DNA from: Rhodospirillaceae bacterium
Lineage (GTDB): Bacteria; Pseudomonadota; Alphaproteobacteria; UBA6615
Reading direction: 5' to 3'
DNA: 64,000 nucleotides
Assembly (NCBI GenBank): GCA_018667335.1
Contig: JABIVD010000015.1
Location: 104,392 to 168,391, forward strand
Under the pieces are notes generated by a model. The model had not been told where the DNA came from. It made no database searches and saw nothing but the letters and a program-made list of their open reading frames with translations. This document shows positions 1 to 8,360 of this stretch, piece by piece. The position numbers and the translations under genes are program-made. How positions within the stretch are numbered: the first letter of the stretch is position 1; the number at the start of each line of letters is the position of its first letter.

Positions 1-39
1 CACTTTCCAAGCTGCGGTGAATCAGCCTAGCATTCAGGT

Positions 40-58
40 GTCAGTTTTCTGACGTTTT
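40..58 (+). terminator. Weak terminator-like hairpin
   Basis: A 5-bp inverted repeat (GTCAG/CTGAC, 4-nt T loop) is followed by GTTTT. It may end a gene lying to the left of the window. The stem is short, so this is tentative. Confidence 0.25.
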
Positions 59-97
59 AGCTTCGAGACTTAGCTTTTAGACAGGGAGATATGTCAC

Positions 98-265
98 GTG
101 CCGATGGAAGCCAGGATTGAGAATCTCAAGCGCAAGCATGCCAATCTTGATCAGGAAATCGGAGGTGAGGCGCAGCGTCCCATTCCCGATCAGGCCTCGA
201 TTTCCGAGTTGAAGAAAGAAAAACTCAAACTGAAAGATGCCATCACGAGCCTGGAGGAAGCCTGA
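98..265 (+). CDS. YdcH-like DUF465 small protein
   Basis: A 55-residue, highly charged, helical protein. The pattern fits the YdcH/DUF465 family: an N-terminal EARIENLKRKHANLDQEI-type helix, a short linker with prolines (RPIPDQ), then a second helix rich in Lys and Glu (SELKKEKLKLKD). The family has no settled function; most members are 50-80 residues of predicted coiled coil. I chose GTG at 98 because AGGGAG lies about nine bases upstream; ATG at 104 is in frame and possible. The gene ends before a bidirectional terminator. The family call rests on pattern recognition only. Confidence 0.7.
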   Translation: MPMEARIENLKRKHANLDQEIGGEAQRPIPDQASISELKKEKLKLKDAITSLEEA

Positions 266-300
266 CCCGGTTCCGGTCTCGATGGGATGATTAGAAATGA

Positions 301-326
301 AAAGGCGGCTCGAGAGAGCCGCCTTT
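301..326. terminator. Bidirectional intrinsic terminator
   Basis: A perfect 11-bp stem (AAAGGCGGCTC / GAGCCGCCTTT) with a 4-nt loop lies between the convergent YdcH-like gene and the acyl-CoA ligase gene. A-rich and T-rich flanks on either side let it serve both strands. Confidence 0.8.
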
Positions 327-350
327 GTTGTTCGTGGCTCAGGCCGCGGC

Positions 351-1988
351 TTACGCGGTCGCACTCGCGAGTTCGTTTGCCTGATCGCGCAGCTTGAACT
401 TCTGAATTTTGCCGGTCGACGTCTTGGGCAACGGTCCGAACACCACATATCGCGGGCATTTGAAGCCGGCGAGATTGTCCCGGCAATGCTGGAGAATGTC
501 TTCTTCCGTTGCCTCGACGCCGGGCTTTAGTTCGATGAACGCGCAGGGCGTTTCACCCCATTTCTCGTCGGGCCGGGCGACAACCCCCACGGCCGCGACC
601 GCCGCGTGCCTGTAGAGGGCATCCTCGACTTCGATGGATGAGATGTTCTCTCCGCCGGAGATGATGATGTCTTTCGAGCGGTCCTTGAGTTCGACGTAGC
701 CGTCGGGATGCCACACCCCGAGGTCGCCCGTGTGGAACCAGCCGCCGGCAAAGGCCTCGTCGGTAGCCTTCGGGTTCTTCAGATAGCCCTTCATCGTCAC
801 GTTGCCACGGGTGAACACCTCGCCCATGGTCTCGCCATCCTGCGGGACCGGGACCATGGTCTCCGCATCGGCGACCATCATGTCTTCCAGAACCTCATAG
901 GGCACGCCCTGGCGTGACTGCAATCGGGCCCGCTCGTCGAGCGGCAGTGCATCCCATTCGTCCTGCCAGGCGCAGATGATGGCCGGGCCGTAAATCTCGG
1001 TCAGGCCATAGACGTGGGTGACGTTGATGCCTTCCTCGGACATCGCCGCGAGCACGGACGCCGGAGGTGGAGCCGCAGCGGTCATGAATTCGACCTGCTG
1101 TTCGAATGGGCGGCGATCTGCCTCCGTCGCATTGACGATCATCTGCATGACGATCGGTGCGCCGCACAGATGGGTGATGCCCTTGGTCGCGATCGCCTCA
1201 TAGATGTTCGCGGCGTCCACGTTGCGCAGGCACACATTGGTGCCGGCCACGGCGACGACGCCCCAGGTGAAGCACCAGCCGTTGCAGTGGAACATCGGCA
1301 AGGTCCACAGATAGACAGGGCCGCCGGTCGCTCCCCAGGTGAAGACGTTGCCGATCGCGTTGAGATAGGCGCCACGGTGATGGAACACCACGCCCTTGGG
1401 ATTGCCCGTGGTGCCGGAGGTGTAGTTGAGCGCGACGGCGTCCCACTCATCGGCGGGCAGGGACCATTCGAATTCGGCATCGCCCGTCGCGATGAATGCC
1501 TCATAGTCCATCTCGCCCAGCTTCTCGCCACCGGGACCTTCCGGATCATCAATGTCGATCACGATCGGGTCGACCTTGGCCAGAGTGAGCGCTTCCTTGA
1601 TGACCGGTGCGAACTCGGTGTCGGTCAACAGCACCTTCGCTTCACCATGATCGAGGATGAAGGCGATGGCCTTGGCGTCGAGGCGATAGTTCAGTGCATT
1701 GATCACGCCGCCGGTCATGGGCACGCCGAAATGGGATTCGAGCATTGGAGGTGTATTGGGCGACATGATGGCCACGCAATCGCCGACGCCTATGCCGCGC
1801 TGGCTGAGTGCGGAGGCGAGCCGTCGGCAGCGCGCATAGAATTCCGCATAGGTGAAGCTCGTGTCGCCATGCACCACTGCCGCCCGGCTCGGGTACACCT
1901 TTGCCGTGCGACGTATGAAGCTGAGCGGCGACAGCGATGTAAAGTTCGCTGCGTTCTTATCCAGGTCGGTTTCGAAATGATTGGCCAT
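351..1988 (-). CDS. AMP-forming acyl-CoA synthetase
   Basis: A 545-residue member of the ANL adenylate-forming superfamily. It would activate a carboxylic acid with ATP to an acyl-adenylate and then form the CoA thioester. The phosphate-binding motif YTSGTTGNPKG sits at about residues 189-199, the GWFHTGDLG hinge-region motif around 410, and the catalytic C-terminal Lys lies in KTSTGKIQK near 525. Length and full domain order fit fatty-acid CoA ligases and the DmdB-like 3-methylmercaptopropionate ligases of marine alphaproteobacteria. I cannot tell these apart from sequence alone. The gene stands alone on its strand, 56 bp downstream of DUF1192, with a TTTCCTCCC complement (GGGAGGAAA) as ribosome site before ATG. 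Confidence 0.9.
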   Translation of the reverse strand: MANHFETDLDKNAANFTSLSPLSFIRRTAKVYPSRAAVVHGDTSFTYAEFYARCRRLASALSQRGIGVGDCVAIMSPNTPPMLESHFGVPMTGGVINALNYRLDAKAIAFILDHGEAKVLLTDTEFAPVIKEALTLAKVDPIVIDIDDPEGPGGEKLGEMDYEAFIATGDAEFEWSLPADEWDAVALNYTSGTTGNPKGVVFHHRGAYLNAIGNVFTWGATGGPVYLWTLPMFHCNGWCFTWGVVAVAGTNVCLRNVDAANIYEAIATKGITHLCGAPIVMQMIVNATEADRRPFEQQVEFMTAAAPPPASVLAAMSEEGINVTHVYGLTEIYGPAIICAWQDEWDALPLDERARLQSRQGVPYEVLEDMMVADAETMVPVPQDGETMGEVFTRGNVTMKGYLKNPKATDEAFAGGWFHTGDLGVWHPDGYVELKDRSKDIIISGGENISSIEVEDALYRHAAVAAVGVVARPDEKWGETPCAFIELKPGVEATEEDILQHCRDNLAGFKCPRYVVFGPLPKTSTGKIQKFKLRDQANELASATA

Positions 1989-2017
1989 GCTTTCCTCCCG
2001 GCGTCCGTTGACCGGCG

Positions 2018-2057
2018 CTAATTCTTGAACCTAATTCTTGAACCCTAATTCTTGAAC
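2018..2057. repeat. Three tandem copies of a 13-bp unit at a gene end
   Basis: The unit CTAATTCTTGAAC occurs at 2018-2030, 2031-2043 and, after one extra C, 2045-2057. The third copy is the 3' end of the DUF1192 gene on the minus strand, including its TAG stop. The gene's last codons and stop have therefore been duplicated twice into the downstream spacer. Confidence 0.9.
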
Positions 2058-2242
2058 AGGGCGTCGGCGTCGCCACGCAATGATTCCCGGCTCGCTATTT
2101 CGGCCTCGGCGCGCACGATCTCCTGCTTTGCATGCTCGATATAGGCTTTCAGTTCCTCAATCGATAGAGAATCGATCTTGATTTCGCCGATGTTCGTCCG
2201 GTGACCCTGAAATGTCGGTTCCAAATCGTCTTCCGAGCTCAT
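2045..2242 (-). CDS. DUF1192 family protein
   Basis: A 65-residue acidic protein. The N-terminus is MSSEDDLEP and the C-terminal half is a helix with the typical SLSIEELKAYI, then alternating Glu/Ala, and ADALFK at the end, as in DUF1192 proteins of alphaproteobacteria. Function is unknown. I chose ATG at 2242 over an in-frame start 28 codons upstream because AGAGGA precedes it and family members begin here. It lies just upstream of the acyl-CoA ligase on the same strand. Its 3' end is repeated in tandem downstream. Confidence 0.8.
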   Translation of the reverse strand: MSSEDDLEPTFQGHRTNIGEIKIDSLSIEELKAYIEHAKQEIVRAEAEIASRESLRGDADALFKN

Positions 2243-2363
2243 GTTCCTCTCCCCGCCAATACCTACTGTTTGCTTTGTGGCTTGTCGTTGTGCATCAAGT
2301 TTGACGCGACTAGATTGCGCCCGCAACCATCACAATGATTGAGACCCGAAGCGGAGGCTGACC

Positions 2364-3377
2364 ATGGTGTTGCCGGAAAACATGCGTGCGATTGAAATCT
2401 CCGAGCCCGGTGCACCCGAGGTTCTGAAGCCGACCGAGCGCCCAACGCCGGTGCCGGGTGACGGCGAGGTGCTGATTCGCGTCGCGGCGGCGGGGGTGAA
2501 CCGACCCGACGTGGCCCAGCGCAAGGGGCTCTATCCCGCCCCGCCGGGAGCATCGGACCTGCCGGGTCTGGAAGTGTCGGGAGAAATCGTCGCGACCGGG
2601 TCCGGTGTGAATAGCTGGGCGGTTGGCGACCGTGTCTGCGCGCTGGTCTCCGGCGGCGGCTATGCGGAATATGTGGCCGTCCCCGGATCGCAGACCCTGC
2701 CGGTGCCCGAAGGCCTCGACATGGTCCAGGCCGCCGGCGTGCCCGAGACATTTTTCACCGTCTGGACGAATGTTTTCGATCGTGCCCGGTTCGTTGCCGG
2801 CGAGAGCTTTCTGGTGCATGGGGGTTCCAGCGGCATCGGCACGACGGCGATCCAGCTGTGCAAGGCGTTCGGCGCCGAAGCGATTTACACAACCGTCGGC
2901 AGCGCGGAGAAGGCGGCTTTCTGCGAGAAACTTGGCGCGACGAAGGCCATTAATTACAAAACTGAGGCCTTTGAAGAAGAGATCGCGACGCTCACCGGTG
3001 GCCATAAGGGCGGGAAGGGGGTCGATGTGATCCTCGACATGGTGGGTGGCGACTACACGCCGCGGAACATCGCCTCTCTGCGGCCAGACGGGCGGATTGT
3101 TCAGATCGCCTTGATGGGCGGTGCCAAGGTGGAGATCAATCTCGCGAAAATAATGATGAACAGACTGACTCTGACCGGTTCAACCCTGCGGCCGCAATCG
3201 GTGGCAGTGAAGGCCGACATCGCGACGTCACTGCGCGAGAAGGTCTGGCCGAAGTTTGCGGCGGGCGAACTCGCACCGGTGATCCACGCGACATTTCCGC
3301 TCGATGCCGCGCCCGCGGCCCATGAATTGATGGAAACGAGCACCCATATCGGCAAGATCATCCTCGAAATGTCATAG
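2364..3377 (+). CDS. NAD(P)H quinone oxidoreductase, PIG3/zeta-crystallin type
   Basis: A 337-residue medium-chain dehydrogenase/reductase without the structural zinc cysteines. Residues 1-125 form the GroES-like domain (RVAAAGVNRPDVAQRKG), then comes the Rossmann fold with the nucleotide motif HGGSSGIGTTAIQL at about 152. The N-terminal pattern MRAIEI.EPG.PEVLKP is characteristic of the PIG3-like quinone oxidoreductases, which reduce quinones with one electron from NADPH. GGAGG lies eight bases before ATG 2364; an internal ATG at 2382 is the alternative. It is divergent from the DUF1192 gene. Confidence 0.9.
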   Translation: MVLPENMRAIEISEPGAPEVLKPTERPTPVPGDGEVLIRVAAAGVNRPDVAQRKGLYPAPPGASDLPGLEVSGEIVATGSGVNSWAVGDRVCALVSGGGYAEYVAVPGSQTLPVPEGLDMVQAAGVPETFFTVWTNVFDRARFVAGESFLVHGGSSGIGTTAIQLCKAFGAEAIYTTVGSAEKAAFCEKLGATKAINYKTEAFEEEIATLTGGHKGGKGVDVILDMVGGDYTPRNIASLRPDGRIVQIALMGGAKVEINLAKIMMNRLTLTGSTLRPQSVAVKADIATSLREKVWPKFAAGELAPVIHATFPLDAAPAAHELMETSTHIGKIILEMS

Positions 3378-3504
3378 ACCCATTGGGCGGTGTGCTTTGC
3401 TTTTCGGTGGAGCGCCGCATATATAGTGGCGCAACCCCCTCAGGGATGACGAATTGGGCCGTATCGGCCGCGCGCGGCGCGGGCGACCGGCGAAAGGAGA
3501 ATTC

Positions 3505-4158
3505 ATGGCACCTCCGTTGATGCCGAAGGCCACGGCGGTTTGGCTCGTGGAAAATACATCGCTGTCGTTCGCGCAGATCGCAGACTTCACCGGTATGCAC
3601 CAGCTCGAGATTCAAGGCATTGCCGACGGTGAAGTCGGGGTCGGAATGCGTGGACTCGATCCCATGACGAATGGTCAGCTCGAATGGTCTGAGATCGAAC
3701 GCTGTCAGGCCGATCCGGCGGCGCGCTTGGCACTTCAGGAATCGGACAATCCGGCGCCGGTCAAACGAACCAAGGGGCCGCGCTACGTTCCTGTGTCGAA
3801 GCGTCAGGACAAGCCCGACGGTATTGCTTATCTGGTTCGTTACTATCCGGAGCTTAGCGACGCTCAGATCGGCAAGCTGATTGGGACCACCAAGCCTACG
3901 ATCACCGCCATTCGGGACCGGACCCACTGGAACTCTTCACAGATCCAGCCCCGTGACCCGGTAACAATCGGGCTGTGCCGTCAGGTCGACCTTGATGAGG
4001 CGATCGAGAAGGGCCGCAAGGCAGGGCGCCAGCCGGCTGCTGACGATCGTCGCCCGATCAGCGCGGATTTGATCCCTGAAGAAGAGCCGACGCAGAGCCG
4101 AATACCCGACTGGATGGCCGATGTGCGTATCGGCGGGAACAATCAGGGTGACAACTAA
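3505..4158 (+). CDS. DUF1013 family transcription factor (TrcR-like)
   Basis: A 217-residue protein of the DUF1013 family, restricted to alphaproteobacteria. As I recall, members are called TrcR and act with RNA polymerase in cell-cycle control. The N-terminal block MPKATAVWLVENTSLSFAQIA and the central AYLVRYYPELSDAQIGKLIGTTK followed by an AIRDRTHWN block are the hallmark segments; both look helix-turn-helix-like. The start is ATG 3505, preceded by AAAGGAG; an upstream in-frame start would add 17 Arg-rich residues not seen in the family. It is monocistronic, followed by its own terminator and then a candidate sRNA. Confidence 0.9.
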   Translation: MAPPLMPKATAVWLVENTSLSFAQIADFTGMHQLEIQGIADGEVGVGMRGLDPMTNGQLEWSEIERCQADPAARLALQESDNPAPVKRTKGPRYVPVSKRQDKPDGIAYLVRYYPELSDAQIGKLIGTTKPTITAIRDRTHWNSSQIQPRDPVTIGLCRQVDLDEAIEKGRKAGRQPAADDRRPISADLIPEEEPTQSRIPDWMADVRIGGNNQGDN

Positions 4159-4182
4159 GTCTCTGTGATTTCAACGATTATG

Positions 4183-4220
4183 TGAAAACGGGGTCCGATT
4201 TCGGGCCCCGTTTTCATATC
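4183..4220 (+). terminator. Intrinsic terminator of the DUF1013 gene
   Basis: An 11-bp stem (TGAAAACGGGG / CCCCGTTTTCA arms) closes over a GC-containing loop 24 bases after the DUF1013 stop codon. It is symmetrical in A/T flanks, so it could also work on the other strand. Confidence 0.8.
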
Positions 4221-4231
4221 CGTTGCACGCG

Positions 4232-4246
4232 TTAACCAAATTTTAG
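4232..4246 (+). promoter_or_regulatory. CtrA-like box before the candidate sRNA
   Basis: TTAA CCAAATT TTAG matches the CtrA consensus TTAA-N7-TTAA with one mismatch and contains the strong TTAACC half-site. It lies immediately upstream of the probable start of the small RNA. Binding is inferred only. Confidence 0.35.
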
Positions 4247-4249
4247 ACT

Positions 4250-4378
4250 TTGCCTGCGATATTGAGGGTGATGGCTCCTCCCATAGACCATCATTGGATC
4301 TTACCTAGATCCTCTTTTTTGCCTCCCTGTTTGACTTCTAGCCGCTTCGGAACCCCCTTCCGAGGCGGTTTTCTTTTG
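4250..4378 (+). ncRNA. Candidate sRNA with CUCCUCCC loop
   Basis: Between two terminators lies about 130 bp with no ORF but dense structure. Hairpin 1 is TGATGG/CCATCA (4269-4293), whose 13-nt loop displays CTCCTCCC, complementary to ribosome-binding sites. Hairpin 2 is GGATCT/AGATCC (4296-4312) followed by TCTTTTTT, a possible early terminator. Then comes single-stranded GCCTCCCTG and a 12-bp stem (4341-4369, two G-U pairs) with a CCCCC loop and TTTTCTTTT. C-rich loops plus an intrinsic terminator are typical of trans-acting alphaproteobacterial sRNAs such as the alpha-r8/suhB (MmgR) and CUCCUCC-loop families. The 5' end is a guess. Confidence 0.55.
4341..4377 (+). terminator. Strong intrinsic terminator with CCCCC loop
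   Basis: GCCGCTTCGGAA pairs over 12 positions (two wobbles) with 4358-4369, loop CCCCC, followed by TTTTCTTTT. No protein gene precedes it within 180 bp, so it most likely ends the candidate sRNA. Confidence 0.85.
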
Positions 4379-4461
4379 CCGATAAGGCCTATGCCGGTTC
4401 AAGCCCGTGTCTGGTTGGGATAAGTTTCGCGACGAATTCCCATCGCTGCCGGACAAGCCCC

Positions 4462-5766
4462 ATGATCGATCCCAAGCATCTGAAGTTCGCGACCCTCAGC
4501 CTGCATGCGGGACAGCATCCCGACCCGGTGACCGGCGCCCGCGCGGCGCCGATATATCAATCGACCTCTTATGTGTTCCCGGATGTCGAGTATGCGGCGA
4601 GCCTTTTCAACCTGGAGCGCGCCGGGCACATCTACTCGCGGATATCCAACCCCACGGTTGCGGTGTTCGAGGAACGCATGGCAGCACTGGAAGGTGGTGT
4701 CGGTGCGATCGCGACGGCAAGTGGCCAGGCGGCCATGAGCCTCGCCGTGATGACCCTGATGGGGGCGGGCGGGCATATCGTCGCCTCGCGGAACATCTAC
4801 GGCGGCACCCACAATCTGTTTGTACACACGCTGCCGCGTTTCGGGATCACGACGACGTTCGTCGACCCGCGTGACCCGGTCGCATTCAAGGCCGCCATTC
4901 GCGACGAAACGCGGGTGGTCTTCGCCGAGACGATCGGCAATCCGGGCCTCGAAGTTCTCGATATCTCAACGGTGGCAGAGGTGGCCCATGCCGCCGGCCT
5001 GCCGCTGCTGGTCGACGCCACGTTCTCGACCCCGGCGCTGCTCCACCCGTTCGAGCATGGCGCAGACCTGATCATGCACTCGGCCACCAAATGGATCGGC
5101 GGACACGGGGTCGCGATTGGCGGCGTGTTGATCGACGGCGGCACTTTCGACTGGGAAGCCTCGGGTAAATTCCCGGGCATGACCGAGCCCTATGCCGGAT
5201 ATCACGGTCTCGATTTTGCCGAGGAATTCGGCCCGGCCGCCTTCATCATGCGCGCGCGCGCCGAGGGCTTGCGTGACTTCGGCGCCTGCATGGCACCGCA
5301 GACGGCCTTCTATCTCCTCCAGGGGCTCGAAACCCTGCCGATACGCATGGCGCGGCATGTGGCCAACGCGCAGACCGTCGCAGAATTCCTCGAAGGTGCC
5401 GGCGAGGTCGCGTGGGTCACCTATCCTGGGCTGGAGAGCCATTCTGACCACGCGCTCGCGCAGAAACTTCTTCCGGACGGGGCGGGCGCCGTCGTTACCT
5501 TCGGCGTCAAATCCGGGACCGAGGGTCCGCGGCGCGCGGGCGCCAAGTTTATCGAGGCGCTGGAGCTGTTTTCACATCTGGCGAATGTGGGTGACGCGAA
5601 GTCGCTGGTGATCCATCCGGCCAGCACGACCCATCAACAAATGGGGCCTGAGGATCTGGCGGCCGCGGGCGTGGGCGAGGAAATGGTCCGGCTCGCAGTC
5701 GGGCTCGAGGACCCGGGCGATATTGTTGCGGATCTGAAGCAGGCGCTGCGCGCCTCGCAGAAATAG
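4462..5766 (+). CDS. metY: O-acetylhomoserine sulfhydrylase
   Basis: A 434-residue Cys/Met-metabolism PLP enzyme. It replaces the acetyl group of O-acetylhomoserine with sulfide to give homocysteine for methionine synthesis. The N-terminus (TLSLHAGQHPDPVTGARAAP) is typical of MetY rather than MetB or MetC. YSRISNPT binds the PLP phosphate region, and the PLP Schiff-base Lys is K210 in SATKWIGGHG. Length fits (425-435). The O-acetyl versus O-succinyl preference is inferred from the MetY-like N-terminus and length. No SAM-II-like leader is visible upstream. Likely first gene of an operon with the hydrolase 10 bp downstream. Confidence 0.93.
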   Translation: MIDPKHLKFATLSLHAGQHPDPVTGARAAPIYQSTSYVFPDVEYAASLFNLERAGHIYSRISNPTVAVFEERMAALEGGVGAIATASGQAAMSLAVMTLMGAGGHIVASRNIYGGTHNLFVHTLPRFGITTTFVDPRDPVAFKAAIRDETRVVFAETIGNPGLEVLDISTVAEVAHAAGLPLLVDATFSTPALLHPFEHGADLIMHSATKWIGGHGVAIGGVLIDGGTFDWEASGKFPGMTEPYAGYHGLDFAEEFGPAAFIMRARAEGLRDFGACMAPQTAFYLLQGLETLPIRMARHVANAQTVAEFLEGAGEVAWVTYPGLESHSDHALAQKLLPDGAGAVVTFGVKSGTEGPRRAGAKFIEALELFSHLANVGDAKSLVIHPASTTHQQMGPEDLAAAGVGEEMVRLAVGLEDPGDIVADLKQALRASQK

Positions 5767-5776
5767 GAGCGCCGCT

Positions 5777-6577
5777 ATGGAGATGAATGTCGACGGCCAG
5801 ATTGTCTTCGTGCACACGGGTGGTCGCCCGTTCGATCCCGATCGGCCGACCCTCGTGCTTGTTCATGGCGGAGGGAATGATCACAGCGCCTGGGGTCTGC
5901 AGACGCGATATTTCGCCCATCACGGCTACAACGTGCTGGTACCCGATCTGCCGGGTCATGGGCGCTCAGGCGGTACGACACCGACCGCGATCGATGCGTT
6001 CGCCGAATGGCTGTGGCGTTTCGTTGATGCCGCAGGCGTCGAGGCAGTTCATCTTGCCGGACATTCGATGGGATCACTCATCGCACTGGCCGCCGCCGCT
6101 CAGGCACCCGCACGCACATCGTCACTGATCCTTATCGGCCCGTCGGATCATATGCAGGTCCATCCCGACCTTCTGACCACGGCGGCGGCCAATGATCCGG
6201 TGGCGTGGGAGATGATCACGGACTGGGGCTTCGGCAAGCAGGCCCACAAGGGTGGGCACCAGGCGCCGGGACTATGGCTGAGGGGCGGCGGACGTGCGCT
6301 CCTGGCATCGTGCCCTACGGACGTGCTCGGCAGCGATCTGGCGGCGTGCAACGACTGGACCGGCGCTCTGGATGCGGCGGCGAATATCACCTGCCCGACT
6401 TTGTTTCTGATGGGCACGGGCGATCGCATGACGCCCGTCGGCGCCTCCAAGGGACTACGTGCGGCGATTCCCGATGCGCGAAGCGAAATTCTGCCCGATA
6501 CGGGTCACATGGTCATGGTCGAGCGGCCAAACGAGACGATCGATATTATTTCAGGTTTTTTGGGTGACATTCGATGA
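5777..6577 (+). CDS. Alpha/beta hydrolase
   Basis: A 266-residue alpha/beta-hydrolase fold protein. HGGGND near residue 31 forms the oxyanion region, the nucleophile is Ser97 in GHSMGS, and the catalytic His lies in DTGHMVMVERP near 243. The substrate is unknown. In this position it could be an esterase acting on a thioester or homoserine ester, but that is only suggested by the neighbours metY (10 bp upstream) and a hotdog thioesterase (4-bp ATGA overlap downstream). Confidence 0.88.
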   Translation: MEMNVDGQIVFVHTGGRPFDPDRPTLVLVHGGGNDHSAWGLQTRYFAHHGYNVLVPDLPGHGRSGGTTPTAIDAFAEWLWRFVDAAGVEAVHLAGHSMGSLIALAAAAQAPARTSSLILIGPSDHMQVHPDLLTTAAANDPVAWEMITDWGFGKQAHKGGHQAPGLWLRGGGRALLASCPTDVLGSDLAACNDWTGALDAAANITCPTLFLMGTGDRMTPVGASKGLRAAIPDARSEILPDTGHMVMVERPNETIDIISGFLGDIR

Positions 6578-7023
6578 GCGACAAGCAGACGGAACGCGAT
6601 GAACAGCGCGGCAACTACCCGCATTTTCTGCAGATTCCGACCCGATGGATGGACAATGACGTCTACGGTCACGTCAACAACGTGACCTACTATTCCTACT
6701 TCGATACGGCGGTGAACGAGTTCCTGATGCGCTTCACCGGGCTCGATTATCGCAAGAGCGAGCCGGTGGGCATGGTCGTCGAAACCGGCTGTCGTTTTCA
6801 CAGCGAGATCGCGTTTCCCGATGTCCTTGATGTGGGTGTACGGGTACGTCGTCTGGGGAACTCATCGGTCACCTACGAGATCGCGATCTTCAAGGATGGC
6901 GCCGAGACGCCCTCGGCGACCGGCCATTTCGTGCATGTCTATGTGCGGCCAGGCGAGATGAAGCCGATCCCCGTGCCCGATCAGGTCCGCGCGGGGCTGG
7001 CGACGCTTCTGGTCGACGCCTAA
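6574..7023 (+). CDS. 4HBT-type acyl-CoA thioesterase
   Basis: A 149-residue single hotdog-fold protein. TRWMDNDVYGHVNNVTYYSYFDTA carries the Asp and the GHVNN block of the 4-hydroxybenzoyl-CoA thioesterase/FadM family. It would hydrolyse an acyl-CoA in the cytoplasm. Its start overlaps the hydrolase stop (ATGA), so the two are translationally coupled. The specific acyl chain cannot be read from sequence. Confidence 0.88.
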   Translation: MSDKQTERDEQRGNYPHFLQIPTRWMDNDVYGHVNNVTYYSYFDTAVNEFLMRFTGLDYRKSEPVGMVVETGCRFHSEIAFPDVLDVGVRVRRLGNSSVTYEIAIFKDGAETPSATGHFVHVYVRPGEMKPIPVPDQVRAGLATLLVDA

Positions 7024-7043
7024 GGCGTCTCCGGATTTTCGGT

Positions 7044-8195
7044 TTAGCGCCCGAACATGGGCATGCCCTCAAGCGCGGCGATGCGGGGCGTGTAGCTGTC
7101 GGGGTCATACATGTTTGCGACATCGACCCGGCGCTTTCCCCGGGTCGAAATGTCGGCCGGTGCCGTGGTGTAGTGGCCGTCCTGTACCGCCATCATTAAA
7201 CCGGTCCGGCCTTCTTCGATGCAGCGCACGGCCATGGTCGCATAGTTGCGTGGCACCAGCTGATCCACCGCATCGGGTGCGCCGGCGCGCAGGAGGTAAG
7301 CCAGCGACTGGACCATCACGCCAACTCCGGTTGCCTGCTTCAGATGTTCACCCACGGCGTATCCTATGCCGCCGAGTTTGCGGTGGCCGTAGGCGTCCGG
7401 GTCGCCGGATTCGAACACATCCTGCCCCGAGACCTGTGCGCCTTCCGAGACCACGGCCACGGCATAGTTTGAGGGGTTGGCACGCCGGTCGTCGGTCAAA
7501 AGCTCTGTTACCCGGTTCAGGTCGAACGGCACTTCGGCTATCAGCGTCCGGTCGGCGCCGGCCAGATAGCCGGCCATCAAGGCCGTCTGCCCGCAGTTGC
7601 GCCCGAACAGCTCCACCACCAGGAAACGTTCATGGCTGCCGACGGGCGTGCGCAGCCGGTCGATCAGTTCCACCGAGCGCGTAACGCAGGTCGAATAGCC
7701 GATACAATACTCGGTGCCGTACACGTCATTGTCCATCGTCTTGGGGATGCAGATGGTCGGCATGCCCTCGCCATGGATGCGTGCGGCATAGGACAGCGTG
7801 TCGTCGCCGCCGATGGCGACCAGGACGTCGATCTCGAGCGATTCAAATACCGATAGAACATGGTCTGTGCAGTCCACGTTGGCGGTCCTGGAATTTTCCG
7901 CAGTCTGCAGAAATGCCGGCAGATCGTCCGGGCGCATCTTCGAGGGCTGGGTCCGTGACGTGTGCAGGATCGTGCCACCGGAACGGTCGATGGCGTGAAC
8001 ATCCGTGACCGACAATGGCATGATAAACGCCTCGGAGCCCTTCGGGTCGGCGGGGTTGTAGTTGAGGGGCCCCGCCCAGCCACGGCGGAATCCGGTCACG
8101 CGCCAGCCACGTTGCGCGGCTTCGTTGACGACGGTCTTGATGGCGGGGTTCAGTCCCGGAACATCGCCGCCGCCGGTGAGAATCCCCAGATGCAT
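7044..8195 (-). CDS. 6-phosphofructokinase, pyrophosphate-type residues
   Basis: A 383-residue phosphofructokinase that would phosphorylate fructose 6-phosphate in glycolysis. It has an N-terminal GILTGGGDVPGLN motif, GGDDT at about 129-133, PKTMDND at 151-157 with the catalytic Asp, and an ELFGRNCG substrate block. In ATP-dependent enzymes the position after GGD is Gly; here it is Asp, and Lys precedes TMDND. In established family work these two residues mark pyrophosphate-dependent enzymes, so I infer PPi as phosphoryl donor, possibly reversible. ATG has AGGAG upstream. It lies convergent to the thioesterase and downstream of a response regulator gene on the same strand. Confidence 0.85.
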   Translation of the reverse strand: MHLGILTGGGDVPGLNPAIKTVVNEAAQRGWRVTGFRRGWAGPLNYNPADPKGSEAFIMPLSVTDVHAIDRSGGTILHTSRTQPSKMRPDDLPAFLQTAENSRTANVDCTDHVLSVFESLEIDVLVAIGGDDTLSYAARIHGEGMPTICIPKTMDNDVYGTEYCIGYSTCVTRSVELIDRLRTPVGSHERFLVVELFGRNCGQTALMAGYLAGADRTLIAEVPFDLNRVTELLTDDRRANPSNYAVAVVSEGAQVSGQDVFESGDPDAYGHRKLGGIGYAVGEHLKQATGVGVMVQSLAYLLRAGAPDAVDQLVPRNYATMAVRCIEEGRTGLMMAVQDGHYTTAPADISTRGKRRVDVANMYDPDSYTPRIAALEGMPMFGR

Positions 8196-8360
8196 TCCGT
8201 AACTCCTGTGGAACGGGTTTCAACGTCATCCAGGCCACGGTCTCGTCGGTCGCCTCGATCACGTTCGCAATGGGATGCGGTGACGAACAGGATGCGCCGT
8301 ACCGGACCTATTGGCCACACCGTCAGCTGCCGTTGGGCGACCTGACGAGAGACTTCCCGG

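Noticed and set aside
4381..4461. SAM-II riboswitch before metY
   Set aside because: The short leader lacks the conserved pseudoknot words; nothing matched.
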